12,003 nt of DNA, taken from contig CAIMEI010000110.1 in the NCBI GenBank assembly GCA_903839955.1, forward strand, positions 1-12,003, written 5' to 3'. The first letter of the stretch is position 1. The number at the start of each line of letters is the position of its first letter. The stretch comes from Candidatus Falkowiibacteriota bacterium. GTDB lineage: Bacteria > Patescibacteriota > Patescibacteriia > Patescibacteriales > UBA12465. The notes beneath the pieces are model-generated. The model was not told the origin of the DNA, did not search any database, and saw only the letters and a list, made by a program, of their open reading frames with translations. This document shows, in pieces, positions 1 to 5,489 of the stretch. Both the position numbers and the translations under genes were made by a program.

Positions 1-6
1 ACCATT

Positions 7-1446
7 ATGAACGAAACGGAAAATTTTGAAAATCAGGCGCCCCTGAATACCGTCCCGGCGCCGCTCTTGCCCGCGGTGGCTCCTCAAAGAAAAACCCGGC
101 TGATAGTTTTTATCATCGTCGGCTCCTTGCTTATTCTTGGCGGCGGCGCTTTCGTTTTTGCTAACTACTACCTTTTTTCACCAGTGAGAATTGCCAAAAA
201 GGTGGCAGCCAATATTGCGGCGGTAAAATCTTTTTCTTACTCCGGCCAGGTTGACCTGGAAATGGGCACGAGCAGCGGCTTTTTGCCGGACGGTCTAGCC
301 GATAGCTTGGGTAATAAATTTACTTTTAATTTTAACGGCACTTCGGATAGCCTAAATGCGGGAAATATCCAAAAAGATCTGATGTTGAGAGCGAGCAAGC
401 AGGGAAACACAAATCCGGATGAAGCTATTGGTGTGGAGCTTCGAACGGTAAATAGCATGATTTACGGCGCTTTCACGGATTTACCCAGCGGCACCGCCTC
501 TTTCGTTTCTGGTTTATCGGGTGGGATGTTTAACATCGGCAGCAATGACAATTTTAAAAACCAGTGGCTGGCAATTGATACCAGTGCGAGTTCTACTTCG
601 GAAACGGTGCCGGCGCTGGGTAGAAAAGATTATCTTGAAAAGATGCTTAGCGAAGAGATTGCCAATCTCGCAGCTAGCCAGACGATACAAGTAGCCAAGG
701 GAATATCTAGCGAAAAAATAGCAGGAGTCGATACTTATCACGTTAAATTTTCTATTAATAAAGAGGCCTTAAAACAAGCTTTGACCAAAACGATGGTGGA
801 TGCGATTTATGCCGATCCGCAAGCTCAGCAAATTAGTCAGAGCCGGGCTTCCACTACCGAGGAGATAAGCCAGCAATTGGCGACCAGTATGGATAGTTTT
901 TCTTTGAACTCCGGAGAGTTGTGGATTGGTAAAAGCGACCTTCTGCCCCACCAAGCAAAGTTCAGTCTCGTTTTTAAAGGTGATAAAAATCGTCCCGACG
1001 AAAAAGCCGACATTTTGTTAAATTTTCAAAACTTTAATCAACCTCTGCCCGTTGCCGTTCCTAGCCCGGTAATTTCTTTGGACGAAATCAAACAAAGAAT
1101 GGCGGCGATGCTTGGCGGCGGAGGAGGAGGGAGTACCGAAAAACAATCGGCGGCCCAAATGACGGCCGATACGGATGGCGATGGCTTGAATCTAGCCCAG
1201 GAATTGATGTATGGCACCGACCCGAACAAGGCGGACACCGATGGCGACGGTTATTCCGACGGTGTGGAAGTTAAGGGCGGCTACAACCCCCTCGGTGCTG
1301 GGAAATTAGTCACTAGCTGCGGCGATAAAATTTGTGATTCTGATAAACAAGAAAATTATTATTCTTGTCCCGAGGATTGCTCGGCTCCATCCAATCAATT
1401 AACAGAAGACCAGTCAACGGATACGTCAATAGAATTGAATAAATAA
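7..1446 (+). CDS. Membrane-anchored extracellular protein with thrombospondin type 3 loops and Cys-rich tail
   Basis: Probable surface protein of unknown role, 479 aa. Residues 1-30 are a short Pro-rich cytoplasmic tail ending in RKTR; about 32-52 form one hydrophobic segment (RLIVFIIVGSLLILGGG), so the rest should lie outside. Residues 60-360 form a soluble, Ser/Thr-rich domain I do not recognise; its size and amphipathic strands would suit a lipid-carrier-like fold, but that is a guess. A six-Gly linker is followed by two calcium-loop motifs, DTDGDG at 388 and about 410 (thrombospondin type 3 style), then four cysteines (C438, C443, C454, C458) in a CGDxxC...CPxDC arrangement and a polar tail. 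This C-terminal layout is frequent in CPR surface proteins. The start sits 6 bases into the window, so upstream signals cannot be judged. It converges on the next gene with a shared terminator. Confidence 0.85.
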   Translation: MNETENFENQAPLNTVPAPLLPAVAPQRKTRLIVFIIVGSLLILGGGAFVFANYYLFSPVRIAKKVAANIAAVKSFSYSGQVDLEMGTSSGFLPDGLADSLGNKFTFNFNGTSDSLNAGNIQKDLMLRASKQGNTNPDEAIGVELRTVNSMIYGAFTDLPSGTASFVSGLSGGMFNIGSNDNFKNQWLAIDTSASSTSETVPALGRKDYLEKMLSEEIANLAASQTIQVAKGISSEKIAGVDTYHVKFSINKEALKQALTKTMVDAIYADPQAQQISQSRASTTEEISQQLATSMDSFSLNSGELWIGKSDLLPHQAKFSLVFKGDKNRPDEKADILLNFQNFNQPLPVAVPSPVISLDEIKQRMAAMLGGGGGGSTEKQSAAQMTADTDGDGLNLAQELMYGTDPNKADTDGDGYSDGVEVKGGYNPLGAGKLVTSCGDKICDSDKQENYYSCPEDCSAPSNQLTEDQSTDTSIELNK

Positions 1447-1462
1447 AAATAATTTTATCAAA

Positions 1463-1490
1463 AAAAGAACCCCCGAGAGAGGGTTCTTTT
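1463..1490. terminator. Bidirectional hairpin terminator between convergent genes
   Basis: AAAAGAACCC (1463-1472) pairs perfectly with GGGTTCTTTT (1481-1490) around an 8-nt loop. The T-rich arm serves + strand transcripts of the surface protein, and the A-rich arm gives a T-run for transcripts of the gene ending at 1506. Confidence 0.9.
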
Positions 1491-1505
1491 GTATTTTGAA
1501 AGATT

Positions 1506-1919
1506 TTAGACTCGTTCCGAATTTTTTTCACCGTCGCCGCAGAAATAATCCAAGGTTTTGGATGCCGGCAGCTCAAAGTCATTTCGGCGGCGGGAAATTT
1601 CTTGAACGGCCGCGGACATTAATTCATCTTTTCGGGATTTTACGCCGTAGCCCAGACGCTTAGTGGCTTTGTCTAATAAATCTTCCAAGCGTTCCGCCCA
1701 TCTCTCGCGCTCGTCTTTTTGATGGTTGCCGTCGTCGCTATTTTCCATTTCACTTTCAAAGGGGATTTCTTTTTGAAAAATTCCTTGATCGCGCAGGAAG
1801 ATTAGGAAATTCGGGTTGTTGAGGTTTTTGCCAAAAAAGTCGCTCATCTCGCCGACGCTTTCTTTCCAGTTTTTGGCGTGGATATTAAAATCACTCGGTT
1901 CTTGATAATAATTTCTCAT
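1506..1919 (-). CDS. Orphan small helical protein
   Basis: I do not recognise this 137-aa protein. It has no signal peptide or membrane segment and looks cytosolic. The sequence is strongly charged: an acidic/amide-rich middle (about residues 56-75, with ENSDDGNHQKDERER) leads into a probable long helix (about 70-115, WAERLEDLLDKATKRLGYG) and a basic patch SRRRND. No catalytic motif is visible, and the single Cys is at the C-terminus. It has its own promoter with a 17-bp spacer and ends against the shared terminator at 1463-1490, so it appears monocistronic. The start ATG is preceded by AACCAATAAAAAT rather than a Shine-Dalgarno sequence, like the start at 5361. Its length and in-frame consistency with promoter and terminator make it a credible gene; its function is unknown. 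Confidence 0.7.
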   Translation of the reverse strand: MRNYYQEPSDFNIHAKNWKESVGEMSDFFGKNLNNPNFLIFLRDQGIFQKEIPFESEMENSDDGNHQKDERERWAERLEDLLDKATKRLGYGVKSRKDELMSAAVQEISRRRNDFELPASKTLDYFCGDGEKNSERV

Positions 1920-1942
1920 ATTTTTATTGGTTATTTATGATA

Positions 1943-1971
1943 ATTTTAGCACAAAATAAGGTTTTCGGCAA
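1943..1971 (-). promoter_or_regulatory. Sigma70-type promoter for the orphan gene at 1506-1919
   Basis: Read on the minus strand: TTGCCG (-35, 1966-1971), 17-bp spacer, TAAAAT (-10, 1943-1948) preceded by TGC, i.e. an extended -10. The start codon lies about 25 nt downstream of the -10. Confidence 0.65.
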
Positions 1972-1977
1972 GTGCCT

Positions 1978-2005
1978 TGTTTTTTACCAGTTTTTATGGT
2001 TAGAT
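1978..2005 (+). promoter_or_regulatory. Weak candidate promoter for the 2033 gene
   Basis: TTGTTT (1978-1983), 16-bp spacer, TTAGAT (2000-2005) with an upstream TG at 1997-1998 (extended -10). It lies back to back with the minus-strand promoter. It would give a 5' UTR of only about 20 nt. GAGG at 2007-2010 is too far from the ATG to be a normal ribosome binding site. Confidence 0.3.
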
Positions 2006-2032
2006 AGAGGCGGTTATTTAAAAATCATATAA

Positions 2033-2914
2033 ATGGAAAATCAAGAACGTAAATTAAATCTAGAAGAGATTGAAAATCTTGTTCAGATTCTTGGCGGTGA
2101 TAAAAAAGTTAGACAAATTTTATCGGGTGTCGCCAAGGTAGAAATAAAATACCCAATCGCAATTGATGGTAAAGGCTGTTTTTTGGGTCTTGATGGCTCG
2201 GAATTTGAATATAATCAGGAATACCTAGACAAACCTTTTGTTTTCAAATACAAAAGGCTGGGGTTATTAGCGCAAGCTTTCCCCGGGCTAGAATTCCCTG
2301 ATTGGCTTACCTTTACCAAAGAAAGTAAGAAACTGCTCAGACAGCTGAAGAGTGATCCGGTTTTTGACAAATTATTGCAGGGAGTCTGGTTCCCGGTGGC
2401 TTATCCCAAAGTTAAGATTGATGACTACGGAACGGCTATTCAAGAAATCTTTCTCAAGGGACTAAGTAATTCTTATCAGCACAAATTCCCAGGGAGAACT
2501 ATTAATTTTCCCTATGATCTGGTTGGCAAAACTCAGGTCGTTGATTCGGGCCATCGACGTTTACTGGAAAGAATGGAAAAGGGTCCAGTTGTCGGCCTGC
2601 AATTTTTTCCTTTTAGGGGGATGTCTTTCGCCCAAGCGCAAGAAATCGCTGCGGTTTTTCCGAGGCGAATTATTCTAGCTGGGCCAGTGGGGATGATTAC
2701 CGCTCTTGCCGGTTATCCTGACATGCTTTTGAAAGGTTATTCGGAACTGCAGTTTCAATGCGGGGCCGCGACCATTGAAGGGGCCAGCAAAGCTTCTTTT
2801 TCCACGCTTTATATTTATGTTGATCACTATGACACTCTGCATTGTGTTCGTGGTGATGCGCAGTTGAAAAACGTAAATTATGCGGCCAGTATTATCTATT
2901 TAGCCGAAGAGTAA
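2033..2914 (+). CDS. Orphan conserved-looking 293-aa cytosolic protein
   Basis: I cannot assign a family. The protein has no signal peptide or membrane segment. N-terminal about 1-45 is helical and charged; the middle (about 55-150) carries aromatic and Leu-rich segments; the C-terminal 150 residues look like a compact alpha/beta domain with FPYDLVGKTQVVDSGHRRLLERM, then GPVVGLQFFPFRG, RRIILAGPVGMITALAGY and a closing YIYVDHYDTLHCVRGDAQ. The DSGHRR and DHYDTLHC stretches contain His, Asp and Cys that could form an active or metal site, but this is only suggestive. The ATG at 2033 has no close Shine-Dalgarno. The stop codon is followed within 20 nt by the start of the structured RNA region, so the RNA could be its 3' UTR or a separate transcript. 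Confidence 0.8.
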   Translation: MENQERKLNLEEIENLVQILGGDKKVRQILSGVAKVEIKYPIAIDGKGCFLGLDGSEFEYNQEYLDKPFVFKYKRLGLLAQAFPGLEFPDWLTFTKESKKLLRQLKSDPVFDKLLQGVWFPVAYPKVKIDDYGTAIQEIFLKGLSNSYQHKFPGRTINFPYDLVGKTQVVDSGHRRLLERMEKGPVVGLQFFPFRGMSFAQAQEIAAVFPRRIILAGPVGMITALAGYPDMLLKGYSELQFQCGAATIEGASKASFSTLYIYVDHYDTLHCVRGDAQLKNVNYAASIIYLAEE

Positions 2915-2928
2915 ACTTTGGCTAAAAT
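2900..2928 (+). promoter_or_regulatory. Possible promoter for the structured RNA
   Basis: TAAAAT (2923-2928) matches the -10 used at three other promoter candidates in this window. A poor -35, TTAGCC (2900-2905), lies 17 bp upstream inside the end of the preceding gene. Transcription would begin near 2931-2936. The weak -35 keeps this tentative. Confidence 0.3.
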
Positions 2929-2955
2929 CAGAGGAAAATATTTCTCACAAAGAAA

Positions 2956-3092
2956 TTCAAACCATCAGCTTGATGAGTTTTGAAATATTACAACTTTTAA
3001 TAGTAGTGGCGAGCGAATTTAGAAGACTAATCTCGAGACAAACTCGGATAAAGCAGGACCATCTGTGATTAGAAAAATATTTCAAACCATCA
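2956..3092 (+). repeat. 12-nt direct repeat shared by first hairpin and terminator arm
   Basis: TTCAAACCATCA occurs at 2956-2967 and again at 3081-3092. The first copy pairs with TGATGAGTTTTGAA (2971-2984); the second is the 5' arm of the terminator plus three bases. The 2971-2984 strand can therefore pair with either copy, which is the geometry of a terminator/antiterminator switch. Confidence 0.8.
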
Positions 3093-3108
3093 TTTTGGTG
3101 GTTTTTTT
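3084..3108 (+). terminator. Intrinsic terminator of the structured RNA
   Basis: AAACCATCA (3084-3092), a 3-nt TTT loop, TGGTGGTTT (3096-3104): nine pairs with one G-T wobble, followed by further T residues. Confidence 0.85.
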
Positions 3109-3281
3109 ATTATTAAATAGCCAAATTTTGCGGTTTAGAAGTTTTTTCTATTTCCTGCGTATTAGAAAATAGGCGGCTTCGAAGGGTTCACCTCCCGAAG
3201 CCGACCACTTAAAAATTATCATTTTCCCTGGCCGGATTGCGTCAGCTGCAGCCCGCCTCCGGCTAGAGGAAACCAAAAAAA
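3109..3281 (+). other. Non-coding leader with two hairpins before the secreted protein gene
   Basis: No gene is visible. CTATTTC (3148-3154) pairs with GAAAATAG (3165-3172) with one bulge. Next to it CGGCTTCG (3174-3181) pairs perfectly with CGAAGCCG (3196-3203), 8 bp, without a T-run, so it is not a terminator. CCTC (3256-3259) can pair with GAGG (3266-3269) inside the likely ribosome binding site AGAGGA (3265-3270), 11 nt before the ATG. I found no convincing promoter here, so the gene may be read through from upstream or use a weak promoter. Confidence 0.5.
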
Positions 3282-3863
3282 ATGAAAAAGAAATATCTTG
3301 TTTCCGGAGCAATCGCTCTCTCCATGGTCATCGCCGCCGTTGGCGCCAGTTCAGCAATGGCGGCGGGCTTGAAGCATTCCCCGACAAACAACAAACATGG
3401 CCAGCCCGTTCAAATGACGGCCGCTCAGAAGACCGATTTTGAAGCCAAAATGGCCGCCGTAAAAACCGCTATTCAAAATAATGACTATAACGCCTGGGTG
3501 AGCGCCGAAAAGGCCATCGATGCCAACTCGCCGCAACTCGCCAGGGTAACGGCTGACAACTTCGCCACTTTTGCGAAAGACTACCAGGACCGCGAAACCA
3601 AAATGACCGAGCAGAAAACCAAAATGGACGCGGTGAACGCCGCTTTGCAAGCCGGTGACTATTCCGCCTGGGTGAGCGCAGAAACGGCAGCCAATGCCAA
3701 CTCTCCGGCCTTGAGCAAAATCACGGCCACCAATTTTAGCCAGTACGCGCAGGCCTTTCAATTGCGCCAGCAAGCCGGTAACATCCTGAAAACCTTAGGA
3801 GTTGACGGCGGACAGGGCTTTGGCCCAGGCCATGGTCGAATGCCATTTGGCGGCCAGAAATAA
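3282..3863 (+). CDS. Secreted helical protein with two 50-residue tandem repeats
   Basis: This 193-aa exported protein has a classic signal peptide: MKKK, hydrophobic core to about residue 22, and probable cleavage after ASSAMA (residue 27). The mature part has two near-identical units, residues 56-105 and 114-163, sharing the pattern DY-x-AWVSAE-x-A-x2-ANSP-x-L-x3-T-x2-NF-x3-A. Each unit should form a few short helices. The linker between them is K/T/E-rich, and the C-terminus is a Gly/His/Pro tail (about 173-193). Similar AW...NSP...NF repeats are common in secreted CPR proteins, and the layout loosely recalls small periplasmic helical proteins, but I cannot name a function. No catalytic residues or cysteines are present. 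AGAGGA at 3265-3270 fits the start. Its own strong terminator follows, so it is probably monocistronic. The long folded leader suggests post-transcriptional control. Confidence 0.85.
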   Translation: MKKKYLVSGAIALSMVIAAVGASSAMAAGLKHSPTNNKHGQPVQMTAAQKTDFEAKMAAVKTAIQNNDYNAWVSAEKAIDANSPQLARVTADNFATFAKDYQDRETKMTEQKTKMDAVNAALQAGDYSAWVSAETAANANSPALSKITATNFSQYAQAFQLRQQAGNILKTLGVDGGQGFGPGHGRMPFGGQK

Positions 3864-3885
3864 ATAATCAGCGAGGAATGAAAAT

Positions 3886-3926
3886 ATCTAAAAAAATGGA
3901 CAGCTTCGGCCGTCCATTTTTTAGAT
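3886..3926 (+). terminator. Strong terminator with UUCG-capped hairpin
   Basis: ATCTAAAAAAATGGAC (3886-3901) pairs with GTCCATTTTTTAGAT (3912-3926) with one bulged A. The tip GC-TTCG-GC forms a classic stable UUCG tetraloop. Confidence 0.9.
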
Positions 3927-3947
3927 AGCGGTAATTTATGGTAAAAT
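3919..3947 (+). promoter_or_regulatory. Extended -10 promoter for the Nudix gene
   Basis: TGG-TAAAAT puts an extended -10 at 3942-3947. Only a weak -35 (TTTTAG, 3919-3924) sits 17 bp upstream, overlapping the preceding terminator. Start of transcription would be near 3954, about 24 nt before the ATG. Confidence 0.45.
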
Positions 3948-3977
3948 GATAGGTGAATAAATTAAATTTCAAAAAAT

Positions 3978-4367
3978 ATGTCTATCATTGTGGCCTCGGG
4001 GCCGGTAATTATTGAAAACAACAAGGTTTTACTCAATCAAAGCGGGGAAGATGATTTTTGGAAATTTTGCGGCGGCGGGGTGGCAGATTACGAGGTGAAT
4101 CTCAAAGACACGGCCCGTCGGCGAGTAAAAGAGGAGATGGGCTTGGAAATAGAGATCTTAGAAGAAACGCCTTTCTTCTTCTACACAGAAAAGAACGCAG
4201 AAAAGACCAGCGTGGTTTTAGTACATTTCTTGGCCAAACGCTTGGGTGAAGTTCAGTCCAGAGAAGGCGTTCGCGCTTGGCGTTGGTTTGGTGTTGAAGA
4301 CCTAAGTGGGGGAAAATTAGCACCGAATATTTTGCCGGTCTTGGAGTATTTTAACTTCGGCAAATAA
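3978..4367 (+). CDS. Nudix-family hydrolase with degenerate Nudix box
   Basis: This 129-aa protein is close to the size of a minimal Nudix fold. These enzymes hydrolyse nucleoside diphosphates linked to another moiety (NTP sanitation, sugar or cofactor pyrophosphates) using a divalent metal. The N-terminal strand SIIVASGPVIIENNKVLL and the WKFCGGGV turn are typical. The Nudix box spans residues 34-56: GVADYE...ARRRVKEEMGL. E52, E53, G55 and L56 are in place, but the glutamate of the usual RE pair is Arg (R49), and the first box Glu is one residue early (E39). Activity may thus be altered or lost. RAWRWFGVEDL near residue 99 is the usual late strand/helix. The substrate cannot be inferred. It lies alone between two terminators. 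There is no nearby Shine-Dalgarno; AGGTGA at 3951 is 21 nt from the ATG. Confidence 0.85.
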   Translation: MSIIVASGPVIIENNKVLLNQSGEDDFWKFCGGGVADYEVNLKDTARRRVKEEMGLEIEILEETPFFFYTEKNAEKTSVVLVHFLAKRLGEVQSREGVRAWRWFGVEDLSGGKLAPNILPVLEYFNFGK

Positions 4368-4371
4368 CAAT

Positions 4372-4399
4372 AAAAAACCGGCTCAGTGGCCGGTTTTTT
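4372..4399. terminator. Bidirectional terminator between convergent genes
   Basis: AAAAAACCGGC (4372-4382) and GCCGGTTTTTT (4389-4399) pair over 11 bp around a 6-nt loop. It serves the Nudix gene on + and the nitroreductase gene on -. Confidence 0.95.
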
Positions 4400-4406
4400 G
4401 AAATGG

Positions 4407-5024
4407 TTAAATGACGCTAATGAGCTTTTCTTTGGGGAGGCGGTGCTTGGGTCTGATTGTTTCGTCTGGCAAACGGTAGCCGATCGGGAGAATTACGGAG
4501 ACGCTAAGATTTTTCGGCAGAGCGAGAATTTCCTGAAATTTATCATGGTCAAAGCCTTCCATTGGACAGCTGTCAATTTGCAATTCAGCGGCGGCCGCTA
4601 AGGCAAAACCGAGGAGAATATAGGTCTGTTTTTTGGCCCATTCGAGGTTCAGATTGGGAAGAGAGCTGGTGACGCGCTCTTCGTAGGCGGCAAATTGCCG
4701 GCGCTTTTCGAGGTCGCCGCCGGAGAGCCGAGTAAAGTGCTCATCCACGACGACAGCGGAATCGGTGCGGGCGCTGAAGACCAATAAATGCGAACAGCTA
4801 TCAATTTGGTTTTGATCCCAGGCAGCGGCCTTGAGGGCTTGCAGTTTTTCGGTATTCTCTGGGCGATTTTCTACGACGGTTAAGTGAAAGGCTTGCAAGC
4901 CGAAAGAAGTTGGCGCGAGGCGGACGGCTTCCAGGATTTTATTCAGGTCAGTGGCGGAAACTTGCCGATTTTGATCAAATTTTTTGGTGGCGCAGCGCCA
5001 GTCCAGGTTAGCTAAAAAAGACAT
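4407..5024 (-). CDS. NAD(P)H-dependent nitroreductase, NfsB-like
   Basis: This 205-aa FMN flavoprotein is of the nitroreductase superfamily, expected to act as a cytosolic homodimer that reduces nitro compounds, quinones or similar electron acceptors with NAD(P)H. Evidence includes the N-terminal RCATKKFD (residues 10-17; R10 and K14 in the place of FMN-phosphate contacts), the family block LAPTSFGLQAFHLTVV (36-51), the helix WAKKQTYILLGFALAAAAELQID (129-151), then CPMEGFD (153-159) and the closing ILPIGYR (178-184). This combination is typical of the NfsB/dihydropteridine-reductase-like group; the exact substrate is open. Length is normal and no residues seem missing. It is separated from the upstream PCP_red gene by a terminator. 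AT-rich -10-like sequences (TATATT/TATAAA, 5042-5052) lie just ahead of its ATG without a good -35. There is no Shine-Dalgarno. Confidence 0.92.
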   Translation of the reverse strand: MSFLANLDWRCATKKFDQNRQVSATDLNKILEAVRLAPTSFGLQAFHLTVVENRPENTEKLQALKAAAWDQNQIDSCSHLLVFSARTDSAVVVDEHFTRLSGGDLEKRRQFAAYEERVTSSLPNLNLEWAKKQTYILLGFALAAAAELQIDSCPMEGFDHDKFQEILALPKNLSVSVILPIGYRLPDETIRPKHRLPKEKLISVI

Positions 5025-5055
5025 ATTTTTTCTTGATTATTTTTATAATATATAC

Positions 5056-5079
5056 AAAAAACCCGACCGCCGGCCGGGT
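5056..5079 (-). terminator. Terminator of the PCP_red gene
   Basis: On the minus strand ACCCG (5079-5075) pairs with CGGGT (5065-5061), with inner CC/GG pairing, followed by a T-run from 5060. It separates the transcript from nitroreductase. Confidence 0.8.
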
Positions 5080-5097
5080 CTTGAATTGAGTGGGGAA

Positions 5098-5361
5098 TTA
5101 ATCTCGGACGGCTTTTTCCACGGCGAGGGTGATGGTTTTGATGCCGTGGCGCTTGGCATAGGCTTCAGTTTTGGCCTTGACGGAGGGGCGCACGCCAGCA
5201 GGGACGCGGTTGAGCAGTTTTTTGGCGTCAGCGGTCCAGACAAAGCTGGAGACCACGGGTTTTTTGACCACCTTCTTGGCGGCGGCTTCGGCGCTGAGTC
5301 CGCCAGAAACCAAGGTCAATAGACCTAAACTAATTGCTAAAACTTTGAAGCCTTTTTTCAT
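5098..5361 (-). CDS. Secreted small protein with PCP_red domain
   Basis: This 87-aa protein has two parts. Residues 1 to about 26 are a signal peptide (MKKGFKVLAISLGLLTLVSGG, cleavage near AEA). A Lys-rich linker leads to residues 42-87: WTADAKKLLNRVPAGVRP, then E67, YAK and the HGIKTITLAVEKA end. That matches the PCP_red pattern (W-x2-[DE]A-x4-L-x-RVP-x2-VR...E-x-YA-x3-G-x3-IT), known as the C-terminal domain of the light-independent protochlorophyllide reductase B subunit and as small stand-alone proteins. Its biochemical role outside the reductase is not established, and there is no chlorophyll gene here. A leader peptide on this domain is unusual. It has its own promoter and terminator. 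The ATG follows AACCAACAAAAAT instead of a Shine-Dalgarno. Family call fairly sure; function unknown. Confidence 0.75.
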   Translation of the reverse strand: MKKGFKVLAISLGLLTLVSGGLSAEAAAKKVVKKPVVSSFVWTADAKKLLNRVPAGVRPSVKAKTEAYAKRHGIKTITLAVEKAVRD

Positions 5362-5384
5362 ATTTTTGTTGGTTTTAAGACATT

Positions 5385-5400
5385 AAAAGCCCATAAGGGC
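5385..5400 (-). terminator. Small hairpin with T-run after the ABC-F operon
   Basis: On the minus strand GCCC-TTAT-GGGC (5400-5389) is followed by TTTT (5388-5385). It is the only terminator-like element after the ABC-F stop at 5490. It also falls within the first about 15 nt of the predicted PCP_red transcript, so it may act as a 5' stabilising stem there. Confidence 0.5.
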
Positions 5401-5409
5401 GACTTTTCT

Positions 5410-5438
5410 ATTTTACATTAAGGCGTGGGTTTTTTCAA
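5410..5438 (-). promoter_or_regulatory. Promoter of the PCP_red gene
   Basis: On the minus strand TTGAAA (-35, 5433-5438), 17-bp spacer, TAAAAT (-10, 5410-5415). The expected start is near 5403, giving a leader of about 42 nt. Confidence 0.75.
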
Positions 5439-5489
5439 GTTGGCTATCTTTTGGTCATCCTGTAAATAATTACGCATTCAGGGCGGAAT

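Larger units (their letters stand above)
2931..3108 (+). ncRNA. Structured RNA with 23S rRNA domain I-like core and intrinsic terminator
   Basis: No reading frame fits here. AGTAGTGGCGAGCGAA (3002-3017) equals the universally conserved bacterial 23S rRNA domain I segment near E. coli position 225-241. Flanking pieces follow the 23S order: GAGGAAAA (2931-2938), AAAGAAAT (2949-2956) upstream, and GCAGGACC (3053-3060) downstream. These are interrupted by non-23S insertions. Visible folds: GAGGAA/TTTCTC (2931-2946); a 12-bp hairpin 2956-2984; and a three-way junction closed by CTAATC/GATTAG (3027-3032 with 3067-3072), enclosing TCGAG/CTCGG (3033-3047) and CAGG/TCTG (3054-3065). It ends in a clear terminator. 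It is too short and too altered to be a functional 23S gene. It could be a dedicated small RNA, a leader for the 3282 gene, a 3' UTR element, or a decayed rRNA fragment. Confidence 0.5.

Noticed and set aside
1116..1134. Gly-rich run (GGCGGCGGAGGAGG) as a repeat or frameshift site in the surface protein
   Set aside because: It is in frame and reads as a flexible linker before the calcium loops; no sign of disruption.
2931..3108. RNase P RNA, SRP RNA, tmRNA or 6S RNA
   Set aside because: GAGGAAA and AGCAGG recall pieces of RNase P and SRP RNA, but the other required motifs and overall folds are absent; 23S similarity is stronger.
3174..3206. tRNA-like minihelix: 7-bp acceptor-like stem, GGGTTCA and a trailing ACCA
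   Set aside because: There is no D or anticodon arm, the T-loop is off consensus and the stem is explained as a simple hairpin; not a tRNA gene.
3351..3773. 140-aa open frame on the minus strand
   Set aside because: It is antisense to the secreted repeat protein, with low-complexity Gly/Val/Arg composition typical of a shadow frame.
4984..5322. 112-aa plus-strand frame over the PCP_red gene and its terminator
   Set aside because: It spans a terminator and antisense to a recognisable signal-peptide/PCP_red gene; Gly/Phe/Asp-rich shadow.
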